NCBI GenBank assembly: GCA_003133425.1
Contig: PKXI01000422.1
Location: 10,018 to 36,114, forward strand
DNA from: Acidobacteriaceae bacterium
GTDB lineage: Bacteria; Acidobacteriota; Terriglobia; Terriglobales; Acidobacteriaceae
Direction of reading: 5' to 3'
Length of the DNA stretch: 26,097 nt
A program made the translations under genes and the position numbers. Shown piece after piece: positions 16,703 to 23,775 of this stretch. The notes below the pieces were generated by a model, which made no database searches, was not told the origin of the DNA, and saw only the letters and a program-made list of their open reading frames with translations. Numbering within the stretch: position 1 is the first letter of the stretch; each line of letters starts with the position of its first letter.

Positions 16703-19700
16703 ACCTGCAGCGCGGCCCGTCCGCTCCCACGCCTCGACGCCGTAAAGACGATGTCGCTCCCGGTTTGCCGCATCCCGTGAACGGCGCTGTTGCGGCCGGC
16801 AACGATGACCGGCCGTTCTTCCGGTTGAACTTGCGGCGCGCGCTGCAACTGCATCGCCGGCTGGCTATGGGGATTGCCCTGGCTGGTTTGGTGCTGGCCC
16901 TGGCCTATGTGGCGATGACCTGGCCTGTGTATACAGCGCAGAGCCAGATTTATATCCAGCCTGTGCAACCGAAGGTGATGACCCAGGGCGGTGACCAGGG
17001 TGGGTCGATCAATCCCGCTGCCTACGATTCGTTTGTCCAGCAGCAGGTGCAAAGCGCCTCCAACCCGGAAGTGCTGGTGAATGCGCTTCGCAAGCTAGGG
17101 CCAGGCGCTTGGCAGAAGAGTGGCGAAAGCGAACAGGCAGCTGCCGAGCGGCTTGGCCGGTCCATTGAAGTTGTGCGAGCGGGGACCAGCTACGAAGTTA
17201 CGATTACGGCGCGAGCGCGAGACCCGCAATTGTCAGCGCAGATTGCAAACGCCGTGGCCTCCAGCATTGTGGAGAGAGCGTCGGGCGAGGGAAATGCCGG
17301 CGATGCGGAGCGAATCACCGTCCTTCGTGCGGAGCGGGATCGAATTCAAGACGAACTGAACGCCGACTACACCGAGCAGGACGCGTTGAACAAGCAACTG
17401 GGGATGGCTGCGGTGGGAACAGCGGCTCCAGACCTGATCGACAACGACATTGGCAAGATTCGCGAAGAACTGATCAAGGCTCAGACAGAGCATGACCAGG
17501 CCGAGGCGCGGTTTACGGCGATGAAGGCGGGACAGGGGAGCTCCTCAGCGGCGATCGATGCCGAAGCCGATGATATGGTGGCTGCGGACGCGGGCCTGAC
17601 CAGCATGAAGACGTCGCTCAATCAGCGCCGTGCTGTGCTGATTACGCAGATGGCCAACATGACCCCCAGTAATCCCGCATACAAGCTGGACGCGGCGGAA
17701 CTGGCGAAGATAAACAGCACGCTCGACTCCATGATGAAGGAGCTGCGCGCCAGTGCCGCGTTGCGCATCCAACAGAAACTGCGCACAGATCTGGAACGGA
17801 CCGCGGGCGTCGAGACTCAGTTGAACGGGCAACTGCGTGATCTGGCTCAGACTGCGGCCAGCGCTACGCCCAAGCTGCAGCGGGTGAATGACCTGGCTAC
17901 GGATATTGTTCGCCTGCGCGCGCGTTTCAGCAGCGTGGACGAGCAGTTGCACAATTTGATGCTTGAGGACAGCGCGCCCGGCGCCGTGCATTTGTCGGTG
18001 ACCGCGGTGGCTCCGTTGCATCCGACGATTTCGGGAATTTTGAAGAAGGCATTGCCGTTGGCGTTGGGTGGATTGCTCCTCGGGCTGCTGGCGGCGTCAA
18101 TCGCAAATCAGCTTGACTCCAGAATCTACATTGCCGCGGACATTGAACAGGTGCTGGGTTATGCGCCGATGGCCGTGCTGCCGGATTTCGATGAGGTCTC
18201 AGACGAGGTGGCCGCGGAGCATTTGCTGCGGCTGTCGGCCGCGATCGAGCATGCCCGCAAACAGGGCACTCTAAGGAGCTGCATCTTTACCGGAACTAGT
18301 TCCGGGACTGGCGTAACCACGGTGGTGACGCGGGTGAGAGATATCTTGCAGGCCATGGGCAGGCCCACGGTGCTGCTGGACGCTTCGGGAACTCCGCCAC
18401 CGTCGCCTCGCGCGAGTGCGGCGGCAAGCGGAAAGGAAAGTGCATCGGGCCAGCCCGCAACGCAAACGGGCAGCCGCTCGACGGCTCTATTGCAGAGGGT
18501 GGCCGCGGAGACCGAGATGCAACGAGAGAGCCTGGTGCTGACTGACACTGCACCGCTGGCTATCTCCGCGGAGACGGAATACCTGGCGCGCTTTGTAGAT
18601 TGCGCCATCGTGGTTGTTGAGTCTGGCGTGACCACGCGCGCGCAGGTGCTTGGCACGCTGAATACCTTGCAGCGCCTTGAAATGGCGGCCGTGGGGTTTG
18701 TTTTGAATCGCGTGGGACTGGCGAAAGCAGATCCGGATTTCCGCGATTCTGTGCGCGAGATTGAAAAGCATCTTCAGGCACAGAGCTTATCCGCTGCTTC
18801 CAGGCGGGCGAAGGAAAGCCGCATGCTTGACGATGAACCATTGCCTGAAACTGAGTCCGTTCCCAATGAGACTCCCTTGCTTGTGAACTTGGTGCCCGCG
18901 GTTCCGAAGCCCGCTCCGGAAACCGCTGCGCGCCGCTCGTCTCCGGAAATTCCTTTGTCCCCGGAGACTCCCCACGATCAAGCGGAGGTGGCAGCCGTGC
19001 CGCCGCCTCTAGAACCTACGCCGCCAGCGCCGCATCCATCACAGCCTATGCCGCGGGCGGAGTCAGAGGTCCCGTGGTGGCTGTTGGATTCGCCGCCGCA
19101 GACCATTACGAAGTACCCGCTACCGTCAAAGCCGCGCGAACCTGCACAGCCTGCTCCTTCTATACCGAAGGCGGAGCCGCAGGGATCTTCGGCTTGGTCC
19201 TGGGATGACAGCCCAAGCTTGCCGGGTGAGTTTGGGCACCGGGCCGTTCCGGATGCCGCAGCGGAAATCGCTGAGGAAGTCGCACCGGAAGAGGCGCCGC
19301 AGTTGGAAATTGAAAAGAGCCCATATGAGACTCACTCGCGGCTGAATAGCTTGAGGGGCGTACTCTTTTCGCTGGGGCTGAAGAATCTGAGCAAGTCAAG
19401 AGGAGTTGCGCAGGCAGGCGAGGAATCTTCTCCGTCACTGGAGAACGAGCCCAAACATACGGTTCTTGCGCGCCGGTTTACACCGTTTGCTGAATCTGCG
19501 CCGGTTGAGCCCGCCCCGGCTCAAGCTGAAGCGCCAAGTGCTCCCGCAAGCCCGGTGATAGCGGAGCCTGAGTTTCTTCCCCCAAGGGAATTCGTTCCGA
19601 TAAAGGACAGGGAGCCGTCGCGGGAAACCGGTTCTGGAGTTCGCTACGATCTGCTGGATGAGGACGACGACATACAGATTTTGCCGTCCAGACGCGGCCA

Positions 19701-19719
19701 ATACAAGAAAAGGGAATGA
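16699..19719 (+). CDS. Wzc-like polysaccharide co-polymerase with degenerate P-loop and long disordered tail
   Basis: The 1006-residue inner-membrane protein sets chain length and couples polymerisation to Wza export. TM1 lies near 54-76, a long periplasmic coiled-coil region near 200-425, and TM2 near 447-470, as in Wzz/Wzc. A cytoplasmic BY-kinase-like domain follows: the Walker A position reads GTSSGTGVTT (about 532-541), the Walker A' strand VLLDAS near 557-562, and the Walker B strand LVLTDTAP near 612-619. The Walker A Lys, aligned with E. coli Wzc Lys540, is Val539, so ATP hydrolysis and Tyr autophosphorylation are doubtful. From about residue 697 a Pro/Glu/Ala-rich low-complexity tail of about 300 residues replaces the usual short Tyr cluster; only four Tyr are scattered through it. 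The ATG overlaps the wza stop. Confidence 0.88.
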   Translation: MNLQRGPSAPTPRRRKDDVAPGLPHPVNGAVAAGNDDRPFFRLNLRRALQLHRRLAMGIALAGLVLALAYVAMTWPVYTAQSQIYIQPVQPKVMTQGGDQGGSINPAAYDSFVQQQVQSASNPEVLVNALRKLGPGAWQKSGESEQAAAERLGRSIEVVRAGTSYEVTITARARDPQLSAQIANAVASSIVERASGEGNAGDAERITVLRAERDRIQDELNADYTEQDALNKQLGMAAVGTAAPDLIDNDIGKIREELIKAQTEHDQAEARFTAMKAGQGSSSAAIDAEADDMVAADAGLTSMKTSLNQRRAVLITQMANMTPSNPAYKLDAAELAKINSTLDSMMKELRASAALRIQQKLRTDLERTAGVETQLNGQLRDLAQTAASATPKLQRVNDLATDIVRLRARFSSVDEQLHNLMLEDSAPGAVHLSVTAVAPLHPTISGILKKALPLALGGLLLGLLAASIANQLDSRIYIAADIEQVLGYAPMAVLPDFDEVSDEVAAEHLLRLSAAIEHARKQGTLRSCIFTGTSSGTGVTTVVTRVRDILQAMGRPTVLLDASGTPPPSPRASAAASGKESASGQPATQTGSRSTALLQRVAAETEMQRESLVLTDTAPLAISAETEYLARFVDCAIVVVESGVTTRAQVLGTLNTLQRLEMAAVGFVLNRVGLAKADPDFRDSVREIEKHLQAQSLSAASRRAKESRMLDDEPLPETESVPNETPLLVNLVPAVPKPAPETAARRSSPEIPLSPETPHDQAEVAAVPPPLEPTPPAPHPSQPMPRAESEVPWWLLDSPPQTITKYPLPSKPREPAQPAPSIPKAEPQGSSAWSWDDSPSLPGEFGHRAVPDAAAEIAEEVAPEEAPQLEIEKSPYETHSRLNSLRGVLFSLGLKNLSKSRGVAQAGEESSPSLENEPKHTVLARRFTPFAESAPVEPAPAQAEAPSAPASPVIAEPEFLPPREFVPIKDREPSRETGSGVRYDLLDEDDDIQILPSRRGQYKKRE

Positions 19720-19803
19720 CGGCTCCATTCGCTTCCTGGAGCTGAAGGCCGCCGCGCAAAGGCGAAAAGTTTCTTCATTTTCAGACCACAAACATGCCTG
19801 TGA

Positions 19804-19816
19804 TTCGTGTCACGAA
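19804..19816. promoter_or_regulatory. 13-bp perfect palindrome, possible operator
   Basis: TTCGTG and CACGAA flank a single T. The site lies 20 bases before a -10-like TAAGAT at 19837-19842 and so would overlap a -35 region. The paralogous copy on the other strand has no equivalent palindrome. Confidence 0.3.
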
Positions 19817-19840
19817 GCCGTTTTGCGTTTCAACGCTAAG

Positions 19841-19912
19841 ATGGTTACCCGTAAGGCCCCTCTACTAGCGAGACCGCGATTCCTTTACGGACTCGCCGGC
19901 ATCTGGGACCAG
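19841..19912 (+). repeat. Conserved 72-bp block, copy 1 (inverted relative to 20625-20696)
   Basis: By hand alignment 65 of 72 bases are identical to the reverse complement of 20625-20696. It contains an 8-bp helix (CCGTAAGG at 19849-19856 with CCTTTACGG at 19882-19890) and an overlapping 5-bp helix (GCGAG 19868-19872 with CTCGC 19892-19896). It ends 23 bases before the start codon of the small membrane protein. Confidence 0.8.
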
Positions 19913-19939
19913 AACACAATTCAGAGGTGGAGAAAATGA
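19841..19939 (+). CDS. Putative 32-residue leader peptide upstream of a small membrane protein
   Basis: A short frame starts at ATG 19841 and ends in a TGA at 19937-19939 that overlaps the ATG of the membrane protein (ATGA). Its first 24 residues (MVTRKAPLLARPRF, then LYGLAGIWDQ) differ from the equivalent stretch before the paralogous gene at only two positions. Five of the seven base differences between the copies are at third codon positions and silent, which suggests selection on the peptide. There is no Shine-Dalgarno sequence, and a -10-like TAAGAT spans the ATG, so translation from this codon is not assured. A regulatory leader RNA is the main alternative. Confidence 0.4.
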   Translation: MVTRKAPLLARPRFLYGLAGIWDQNTIQRWRK

Positions 19940-20211
19940 CGGGTTTTGTCCCGGTAATGTGGTCCGTTTGGGGTTTATTGGTTGTCCTTCTTGCCGTAGT
20001 CAACCTGTATGCGTCGAGACTGGCTCGCGACGAAGAAGACCAGATTTTTCTTGGAGAAGGGTTCACTCAGGAAAGGTCCGCACAGGCGGAGATCATGGCA
20101 AAAGTCGCCAAGGTTGAGCCAGTCAAGCGGTTGGTATTGTGGGCGCTGGGTGCGATGACGGTGTTCGTGCTCGGATACTACGTGCTGGATATCGTTAGAC
20201 AATTCAAATAG
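19936..20211 (+). CDS. Small two-TM membrane protein of unknown family, copy 1
   Basis: I do not recognise this 91-residue family. It opens MTGFVPVMWSVWG and has a TM helix (LLVVLLAVVNLY). A charged central region follows with DEEDQIFLGEGF and alternating basic and acidic residues (AKVAKVEPVKR). A second TM helix (LWALGAMTVFVLGYY) precedes the end DIVRQFK. Both termini would lie on the same side with the 40-residue charged loop on the other. ATG 19936 follows AGAGG at 19923-19927 by 8 bases; GTG 19927 is a weaker alternative. It is about 40% identical to the protein encoded convergently at 20322-20603. It follows the Wzc-like gene by 216 bp, but a separate promoter is likely. Confidence 0.72.
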   Translation: MTGFVPVMWSVWGLLVVLLAVVNLYASRLARDEEDQIFLGEGFTQERSAQAEIMAKVAKVEPVKRLVLWALGAMTVFVLGYYVLDIVRQFK

Positions 20212-20256
20212 GCAATTCAAACAGGCAGTGATCCAGAGCGTCAGCTAACCCGGAAA

Positions 20257-20282
20257 CCCGGCGGCGAGCTTTTGCCGCCGGG
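20257..20282. terminator. Bidirectional stem between the convergent small membrane genes
   Basis: CCCGGCGGC (20257-20265) and GCCGCCGGG (20274-20282) form a perfect 9-bp stem around the loop GAGCTTTT. It lies 45 bp after one stop codon and 39 bp after the other. The T-run after the stem is missing, so it may act as a transcription barrier or mRNA 3' protector rather than as a classical intrinsic terminator. Confidence 0.5.
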
Positions 20283-20321
20283 ACGGGAGCCAAGGGCGAA
20301 CTGGGCATTGCCTGCAACATC

Positions 20322-20603
20322 CTAGTGGATGATGTTGAGTTGCAGAAGAATGTCGCGGATGTAATAGACGATGATAACGACTGTCATGGCCAGGGCCAGC
20401 CACTTGGCCATGCGCAGTGGCACTTCAACCTTGTTGACTCTTGCCACGATCGCCATCTGGGCAGCCTTCTCGTGATCGAATGAGTCATCCAGAAAAATCT
20501 GGTCGTCCTCATTCTTCTCCAGGCTTGAGCGATAGATATGGAGTGAGAGCATTAGAACAACGAATGCCCCCCATAGCGACCACATAATCGGAACAAATGT
20601 CAT
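20322..20603 (-). CDS. Small two-TM membrane protein of unknown family, copy 2
   Basis: This 93-residue paralogue of the gene at 19936-20211 reads MTFVPIMWSLWGAFVVLML. It keeps the DDQIF core (NEDDQIFLDDSF), the VNKVE segment and the second TM helix (LALAMTVVIIVYY), ending RDILLQLNIIH. The most conserved positions are MW-S-WG, DQIFL, KVE, AMTV and YY--DI. ATG 20603 follows a GGGAGG-type site by 6 bases. The frame is open upstream, so an ATG at 20696 would give a 124-residue form that includes the conserved leader segment; the longer upstream extension to 20906 is unlike the other copy and is probably not translated. Confidence 0.72.
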   Translation of the reverse strand: MTFVPIMWSLWGAFVVLMLSLHIYRSSLEKNEDDQIFLDDSFDHEKAAQMAIVARVNKVEVPLRMAKWLALAMTVVIIVYYIRDILLQLNIIH

Positions 20604-20624
20604 TTTCCACCTCCCATTGGCTTT

Positions 20625-20696
20625 CTGGTCCCAGATACCAGCGAGTCCGTAAAGGAATCGCGGCCTCGTGAGTAGAGGGGCCTTACGGTTGACCAT
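20625..20696 (-). repeat. Conserved 72-bp block, copy 2
   Basis: This is the minus-strand counterpart of 19841-19912, 65 of 72 bases identical. It keeps the CCGTAAGG/CCTTTACGG helix exactly, while the second helix loses one pair. A -10-like TATCAT overlaps its 5' end at 20695-20700. It ends 21 bases before ATG 20603. Confidence 0.8.
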
Positions 20697-20954
20697 GATA
20701 GCCCCGAAAAGGTATCGCTGTGTACCCCTGCGTTGATTAATTTTCAAGAGGGCCTTTTTTGCCCTGGTCGGCGCCTCGGTCAGGGCTGGAATCGGGTCGC
20801 CATAACTTGACTGGGAAGTCCAGCCAATCCTGCGACCTGCGCGCCCCCGGTTGCATCCAATGGAACGGATGGTACGAAAGAGGGCTTGTGTCCCCGCTTG
20901 CCTCACGGTACAGTTATAGGTAACGGTAAGAAATCCACCATCCCTGGAGAGACT
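20697..20954. other. Intergenic region between copy 2 and the Fe-S carrier gene
   Basis: These 258 bases must hold the divergent promoters for the minus-strand membrane gene and the Fe-S carrier. An AGGGC/GCCCT stem with a T-rich loop lies at 20749-20765. TATAGG at 20915-20920 is a possible -10 for the carrier but lacks a well-spaced -35 box. I see no credible gene. Confidence 0.4.
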
Positions 20955-21326
20955 ATGGCATCCGTAACCACAGCACCCGTACAGGAAACCGAAAAGAAGG
21001 CACCCCTATTTCTGACTCCGCAGGCCATTGCCAAGGTTCGCGAGATCATGGCGACCCAGGATCCGCTCCCGGCAGGGCTGCGCATTGGCGTGGTTGGCGG
21101 CGGCTGCTCCGGGTTCCAGTACTCAATGGCCTTTGAGAACCAGAGCGGCATGATGGATAAGGTCTTTACATTCGAGGATTTAAAGGTTTTTGTGGATGCC
21201 ACTTCGTTGATGTACCTGAACGGATGCACGGTGGACTACGTCGAGACGCTTGAAGCAGCCGGGTTCAAGTTTGACAATCCACAGGTGAAGTCTACCTGCG
21301 GCTGCGGCTCCTCCTTCAGCGTCTAA
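20955..21326 (+). CDS. erpA: A-type iron-sulfur cluster carrier (ErpA/IscA/HesB family)
   Basis: The 123-residue cytosolic protein binds an Fe-S cluster or iron and passes it to client enzymes. The core begins LFLTPQAIAKVREIM and has the three family cysteines: Cys51 in GGGCSGFQY, and Cys115 and Cys117 in the C-terminal STCGCGSSF. The length fits the family. ATG 20955 follows GGAG at 20946-20949 by 5 bases; a longer frame upstream has no support. No isc/suf partners are adjacent, so ErpA is a best guess among IscA, SufA and ErpA. The gene is monocistronic, with its own terminator. Confidence 0.92.
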   Translation: MASVTTAPVQETEKKAPLFLTPQAIAKVREIMATQDPLPAGLRIGVVGGGCSGFQYSMAFENQSGMMDKVFTFEDLKVFVDATSLMYLNGCTVDYVETLEAAGFKFDNPQVKSTCGCGSSFSV

Positions 21327-21358
21327 CGACCGCGTTCCAACTTGGTTGTCTCTCGCGC

Positions 21359-21399
21359 AAAAGGCCTGCCCCTTCCGGGGACGGGCCTTTTGTATTTTT
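21359..21399 (+). terminator. Rho-independent terminator after the Fe-S carrier gene
   Basis: AAAAGGCC then CCCC, loop TTCC, GGGG, then GGGCCTTTT form a long GC-rich stem, followed by GTATTTTT. This is a strong + strand terminator 32 bp past the stop. Being symmetric, with the A-run as a T-run on the other strand, it could also end the converging pilus operon. Confidence 0.9.
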
Positions 21400-21431
21400 G
21401 TGGCTGGTTGGGGCGGGGCCAGGGTCTTTGG

Positions 21432-22352
21432 CTATTGCTGCGGGGGAGGTGGCGAGGCCGGCGGGGGCGGGTTGGAACCACTGCCGGAACCGGGGCCGAT
21501 GCCAGAACCCGAGCCGATGCCGGTACCGCCAATCGGGGTGGTGGTGCTGCTGGCCGGCTGACCGATGTTTCCAGAGTTGCCCGACACAGTTTTCATGTCG
21601 GTGAGCGGGTCGTAGACAAACTCCCATTCATTGTAGTGGTTCTTCTTCTTGTAGATCAGGATGGACTCACGGGGGCTGGCGGGGGAGAAGCCGATGATGC
21701 CGGCGCCGCCGAAGGTCTGTCCGCTGAGGCCGGTATCTGCGCCCGAACTGCTTGTGGAACCGGTGGTTGCGCTGCCACTGCTTCCGGCACCGCCTGCGGT
21801 GTCCGTGGGACTGCCGGCGGTGGGTGCCGGCGAGCCTGGGCTAGCTGCCGGACTGGTGGGGGTGGGGCCAAAGAGGGAACTACTGCCGATGGACGAGCCG
21901 GACCCGGAGCCTCCATTGATTCCGCTTCCACCACTGGGTCCGATGCCGGCCATAACCGAGCCGCCGGCGGAGCCTGCGCCTGCGATAGGTTGGCCGAAGA
22001 AACCAAGTGTCTGGGTCTTGGCTTGGCCAAAGCGGATGGGCTTCCAATCATCCTTGCCGGTCATTGGGTCAACGTATTTCTTCCGCAGGAAGCGGATCTC
22101 GCTGGTCTTCACCAGCGCGTCCATGTTGGGCGGATAAGCGTGGAACTTTCTGTAGTAGAGCTGGACGGCGCGAGTGTACTGCTTGCCGCGCTCCATGGTT
22201 TCGCGCTCGCGGTCGAGCTGGATTTCCTTGGCGACTCTGGGCACGGCGACAGACAAAGAGATGGTGAGAATCACCAGCAGAAAAATGACCCAGATGAGGA
22301 TGTAGCCCTCTTCAGAGGAGTGTGGTTGGCGGGTTGGAATTGGTCTGCTCAT
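21432..22352 (-). CDS. Type II/IV pseudopilin with Gly/Ser-rich inserts (GspG-like)
   Basis: The 306-residue prepilin-like protein has a short leader ending SSEEG, then YILIWVIFLLVILTISLSVAVP, the hydrophobic helix of type IV pilins. Prepilin peptidase would cut after that Gly. Residue +5 is Trp instead of the usual Glu. The globular part (GKQYTRAVQLYYRKFHAYPPN, DPMTGKDDWK) matches GspG-type pseudopilins, and HYNEWEFVYDP appears near the end. Two long Gly/Ser/Pro/Thr-rich tracts, about 75 and 40 residues, surround that last segment. ATG 22352 starts exactly at a normal leader; the frame is open upstream to 22502, but that part is repeat sequence. It is the last gene of the pilus operon. Confidence 0.82.
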   Translation of the reverse strand: MSRPIPTRQPHSSEEGYILIWVIFLLVILTISLSVAVPRVAKEIQLDRERETMERGKQYTRAVQLYYRKFHAYPPNMDALVKTSEIRFLRKKYVDPMTGKDDWKPIRFGQAKTQTLGFFGQPIAGAGSAGGSVMAGIGPSGGSGINGGSGSGSSIGSSSLFGPTPTSPAASPGSPAPTAGSPTDTAGGAGSSGSATTGSTSSSGADTGLSGQTFGGAGIIGFSPASPRESILIYKKKNHYNEWEFVYDPLTDMKTVSGNSGNIGQPASSTTTPIGGTGIGSGSGIGPGSGSGSNPPPPASPPPPQQ

Positions 22353-22420
22353 TGTTGTGATTCGCTTCTCATGAACCAACCCGGCTGAGAGTTTTGCTTC
22401 CCACCCTTTCGACGGAAAGC

Positions 22421-22467
22421 AACCGCAGGTCCTTCGACTTCGCTCTGCTTCGCTCAGGATGACAGAA
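22421..22467. repeat. Dispersed intergenic repeat (CCTTCGAC...CTCAGGATGACA type)
   Basis: The 146-bp gap between the PilP-like and pseudopilin genes contains TCCTTCGACTTCGCTC and CTTCGCTCAGGATGACA, a short imperfectly palindromic element. From general knowledge, closely similar sequence is scattered between genes in many soil bacteria, including Acidobacteriota. Only one copy was noticed in this window, so the repeat nature rests on recall rather than on this sequence. Confidence 0.5.
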
Positions 22468-22498
22468 AGGAGGGGGCACGGGACTGTTCGTTGATGAC

Positions 22499-23122
22499 TC
22501 AAAATGCCGTTAGAGTCAGTGTCTGTGTGTTGTTGTAAGCCATGTCTGTGATCTGAACGCTGCCTGGCTTGATGGCGCCGACCCTGTAGCGATGATCGAC
22601 AATCTCTCCGACCTTGGCCATGAAGATGTCGTCGCCGTGCGTGAAAAAGGCTTTCAGGGATTTGTCAGGGGCCAGGGTGTAGCCGAAGTACTTGAGGTCG
22701 ATGGCCGGCGGACTTGGCGGACCGGCCACCACGGGAACAGTAACAACCGGCGCACCGGTGCGGGCACTCTTGACCGGCGTTTCAATCGCTACCGGGGCGG
22801 ATTCGGCTGAGAAGATGTTCCTGCCGGTCCCGGCGTAATGCACGTCTTCGCTCTGCGAGAGCTTGTCAAAATGCAGGGCGGGGTCAATGCCGGTGTTGGT
22901 GAGCTTTTCCGCGCTGGGCTCGGCACTCAAGGGGGCAGTTCCTGATGCAGTTCCCGCGGCCGGGCGATTGGCGTCTGTCGCGATTGGAGTTGGACGCGGC
23001 GTTGGTGCAGGACTTGCGATCGCCTTGTAGAGCTGCCAGCCGCCGTAGCCGAGGATGAAGGTGAACAGCACAATAACCAGGTAGACCTGGCGCTTGTTTT
23101 CGGTCCCGAGTCGTATGGCCAT
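22499..23122 (-). CDS. pilP: PilP-like type IV pilus assembly protein
   Basis: The 207-residue protein has one N-terminal membrane helix ([20 protein letters not shown]) and a Pro/Ala/Thr-rich linker. A beta-rich C-terminal domain ([41 protein letters not shown]) resembles the homology-region fold of PilP and GspC. In T4P this protein links the inner-membrane PilMNO complex to the PilQ secretin. It is not a lipoprotein like proteobacterial PilP, so GspC-like naming is equally possible. It starts 2 bp after the pilO stop, with GGGAGG upstream. Confidence 0.65.
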   Translation of the reverse strand: MAIRLGTENKRQVYLVIVLFTFILGYGGWQLYKAIASPAPTPRPTPIATDANRPAAGTASGTAPLSAEPSAEKLTNTGIDPALHFDKLSQSEDVHYAGTGRNIFSAESAPVAIETPVKSARTGAPVVTVPVVAGPPSPPAIDLKYFGYTLAPDKSLKAFFTHGDDIFMAKVGEIVDHRYRVGAIKPGSVQITDMAYNNTQTLTLTAF

Positions 23123-23124
23123 GG

Positions 23125-23775
23125 CTACTCGACCTCCCTGGTTGAAGCGGAAGTCACGGGAGCAGCTTGCTCGCCAGGCTGCGGAGTCTGAGGCAATCCG
23201 CTGGCCGCTGCATCGGCACGGCGCAGCCAGGTGGAAACGCTCAGGCGAAGATTGACCTGCCCGCCTTGCTGGCCGGTAAGGGCCATCGATCGGATGACGA
23301 AGAACGTCTGATCGCGCTCCAGACTGTTGACGAAGCGCATGATTTGCGAATAATCGCCGCTGATACCCGCTTCCATCAAGATTTCTGTCAGGTCCGGGCC
23401 GGGCTTTCCTTGCGAGTACTGAACCCGCGTGAGGCGCACACCGGAGGCGACTTCGAGATCGCCGATGCGCGCGGAGATGGAGGAATAGTTGCGCGGGATG
23501 CGCTTGTCGTAGAAGCTCCGCATTTGCGAGCGGGTTTCATCGACGCGCTTATCGAGGCCGCGCAGGGGAGCGGTTTGAAGGTCTATTGCCTTCAACTCAA
23601 CCTGCTTGCCGGCCAGAACGTCGCTGGAGTGGGTGTTGGTGGCGGCCCAGTCCATGCCGAGTCGAACAGACATTCCAATGACAAGTACAAGCAGAACCAC
23701 AAACCCGGCATAGTGCCAGGTAAGCGGCGATTTAAGGCGCTCGCGCCACAGAGAGGTCGACTGGCCGTTGCTCAT
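23125..23775 (-). CDS. pilO: Type IV pilus inner-membrane protein PilO
   Basis: The 216-residue bitopic protein has a short cytoplasmic N terminus, a TM helix ([19 protein letters not shown]) and a coiled-coil stretch. Its ferredoxin-like periplasmic domain includes [26 protein letters not shown], the clearest PilO signature. It forms a heterodimer with PilN in the periplasm. It overlaps pilN by 4 bp, and a GGAGG site lies 7 bases before its ATG. The Pro/Ala-rich end is probably disordered. Confidence 0.82.
   Translation of the reverse strand: MSNGQSTSLWRERLKSPLTWHYAGFVVLLVLVIGMSVRLGMDWAATNTHSSDVLAGKQVELKAIDLQTAPLRGLDKRVDETRSQMRSFYDKRIPRNYSSISARIGDLEVASGVRLTRVQYSQGKPGPDLTEILMEAGISGDYSQIMRFVNSLERDQTFFVIRSMALTGQQGGQVNLRLSVSTWLRRADAAASGLPQTPQPGEQAAPVTSASTREVE

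Noticed and set aside
19849..19896. H-type pseudoknot in the conserved block
   Set aside because: The two helices overlap in the right order, but the 1-base link between the last two arms cannot easily span the first helix, and copy 2 breaks one pair of the second helix. Kept only as alternative hairpins.
20604..20906. Long N-terminal extension of the minus-strand small membrane protein
   Set aside because: Upstream of 20696 the sequence has no match in the other copy, is rich in Arg, Gly and Ser, and lacks a Shine-Dalgarno sequence; the well-placed GGGAGG supports ATG 20603.
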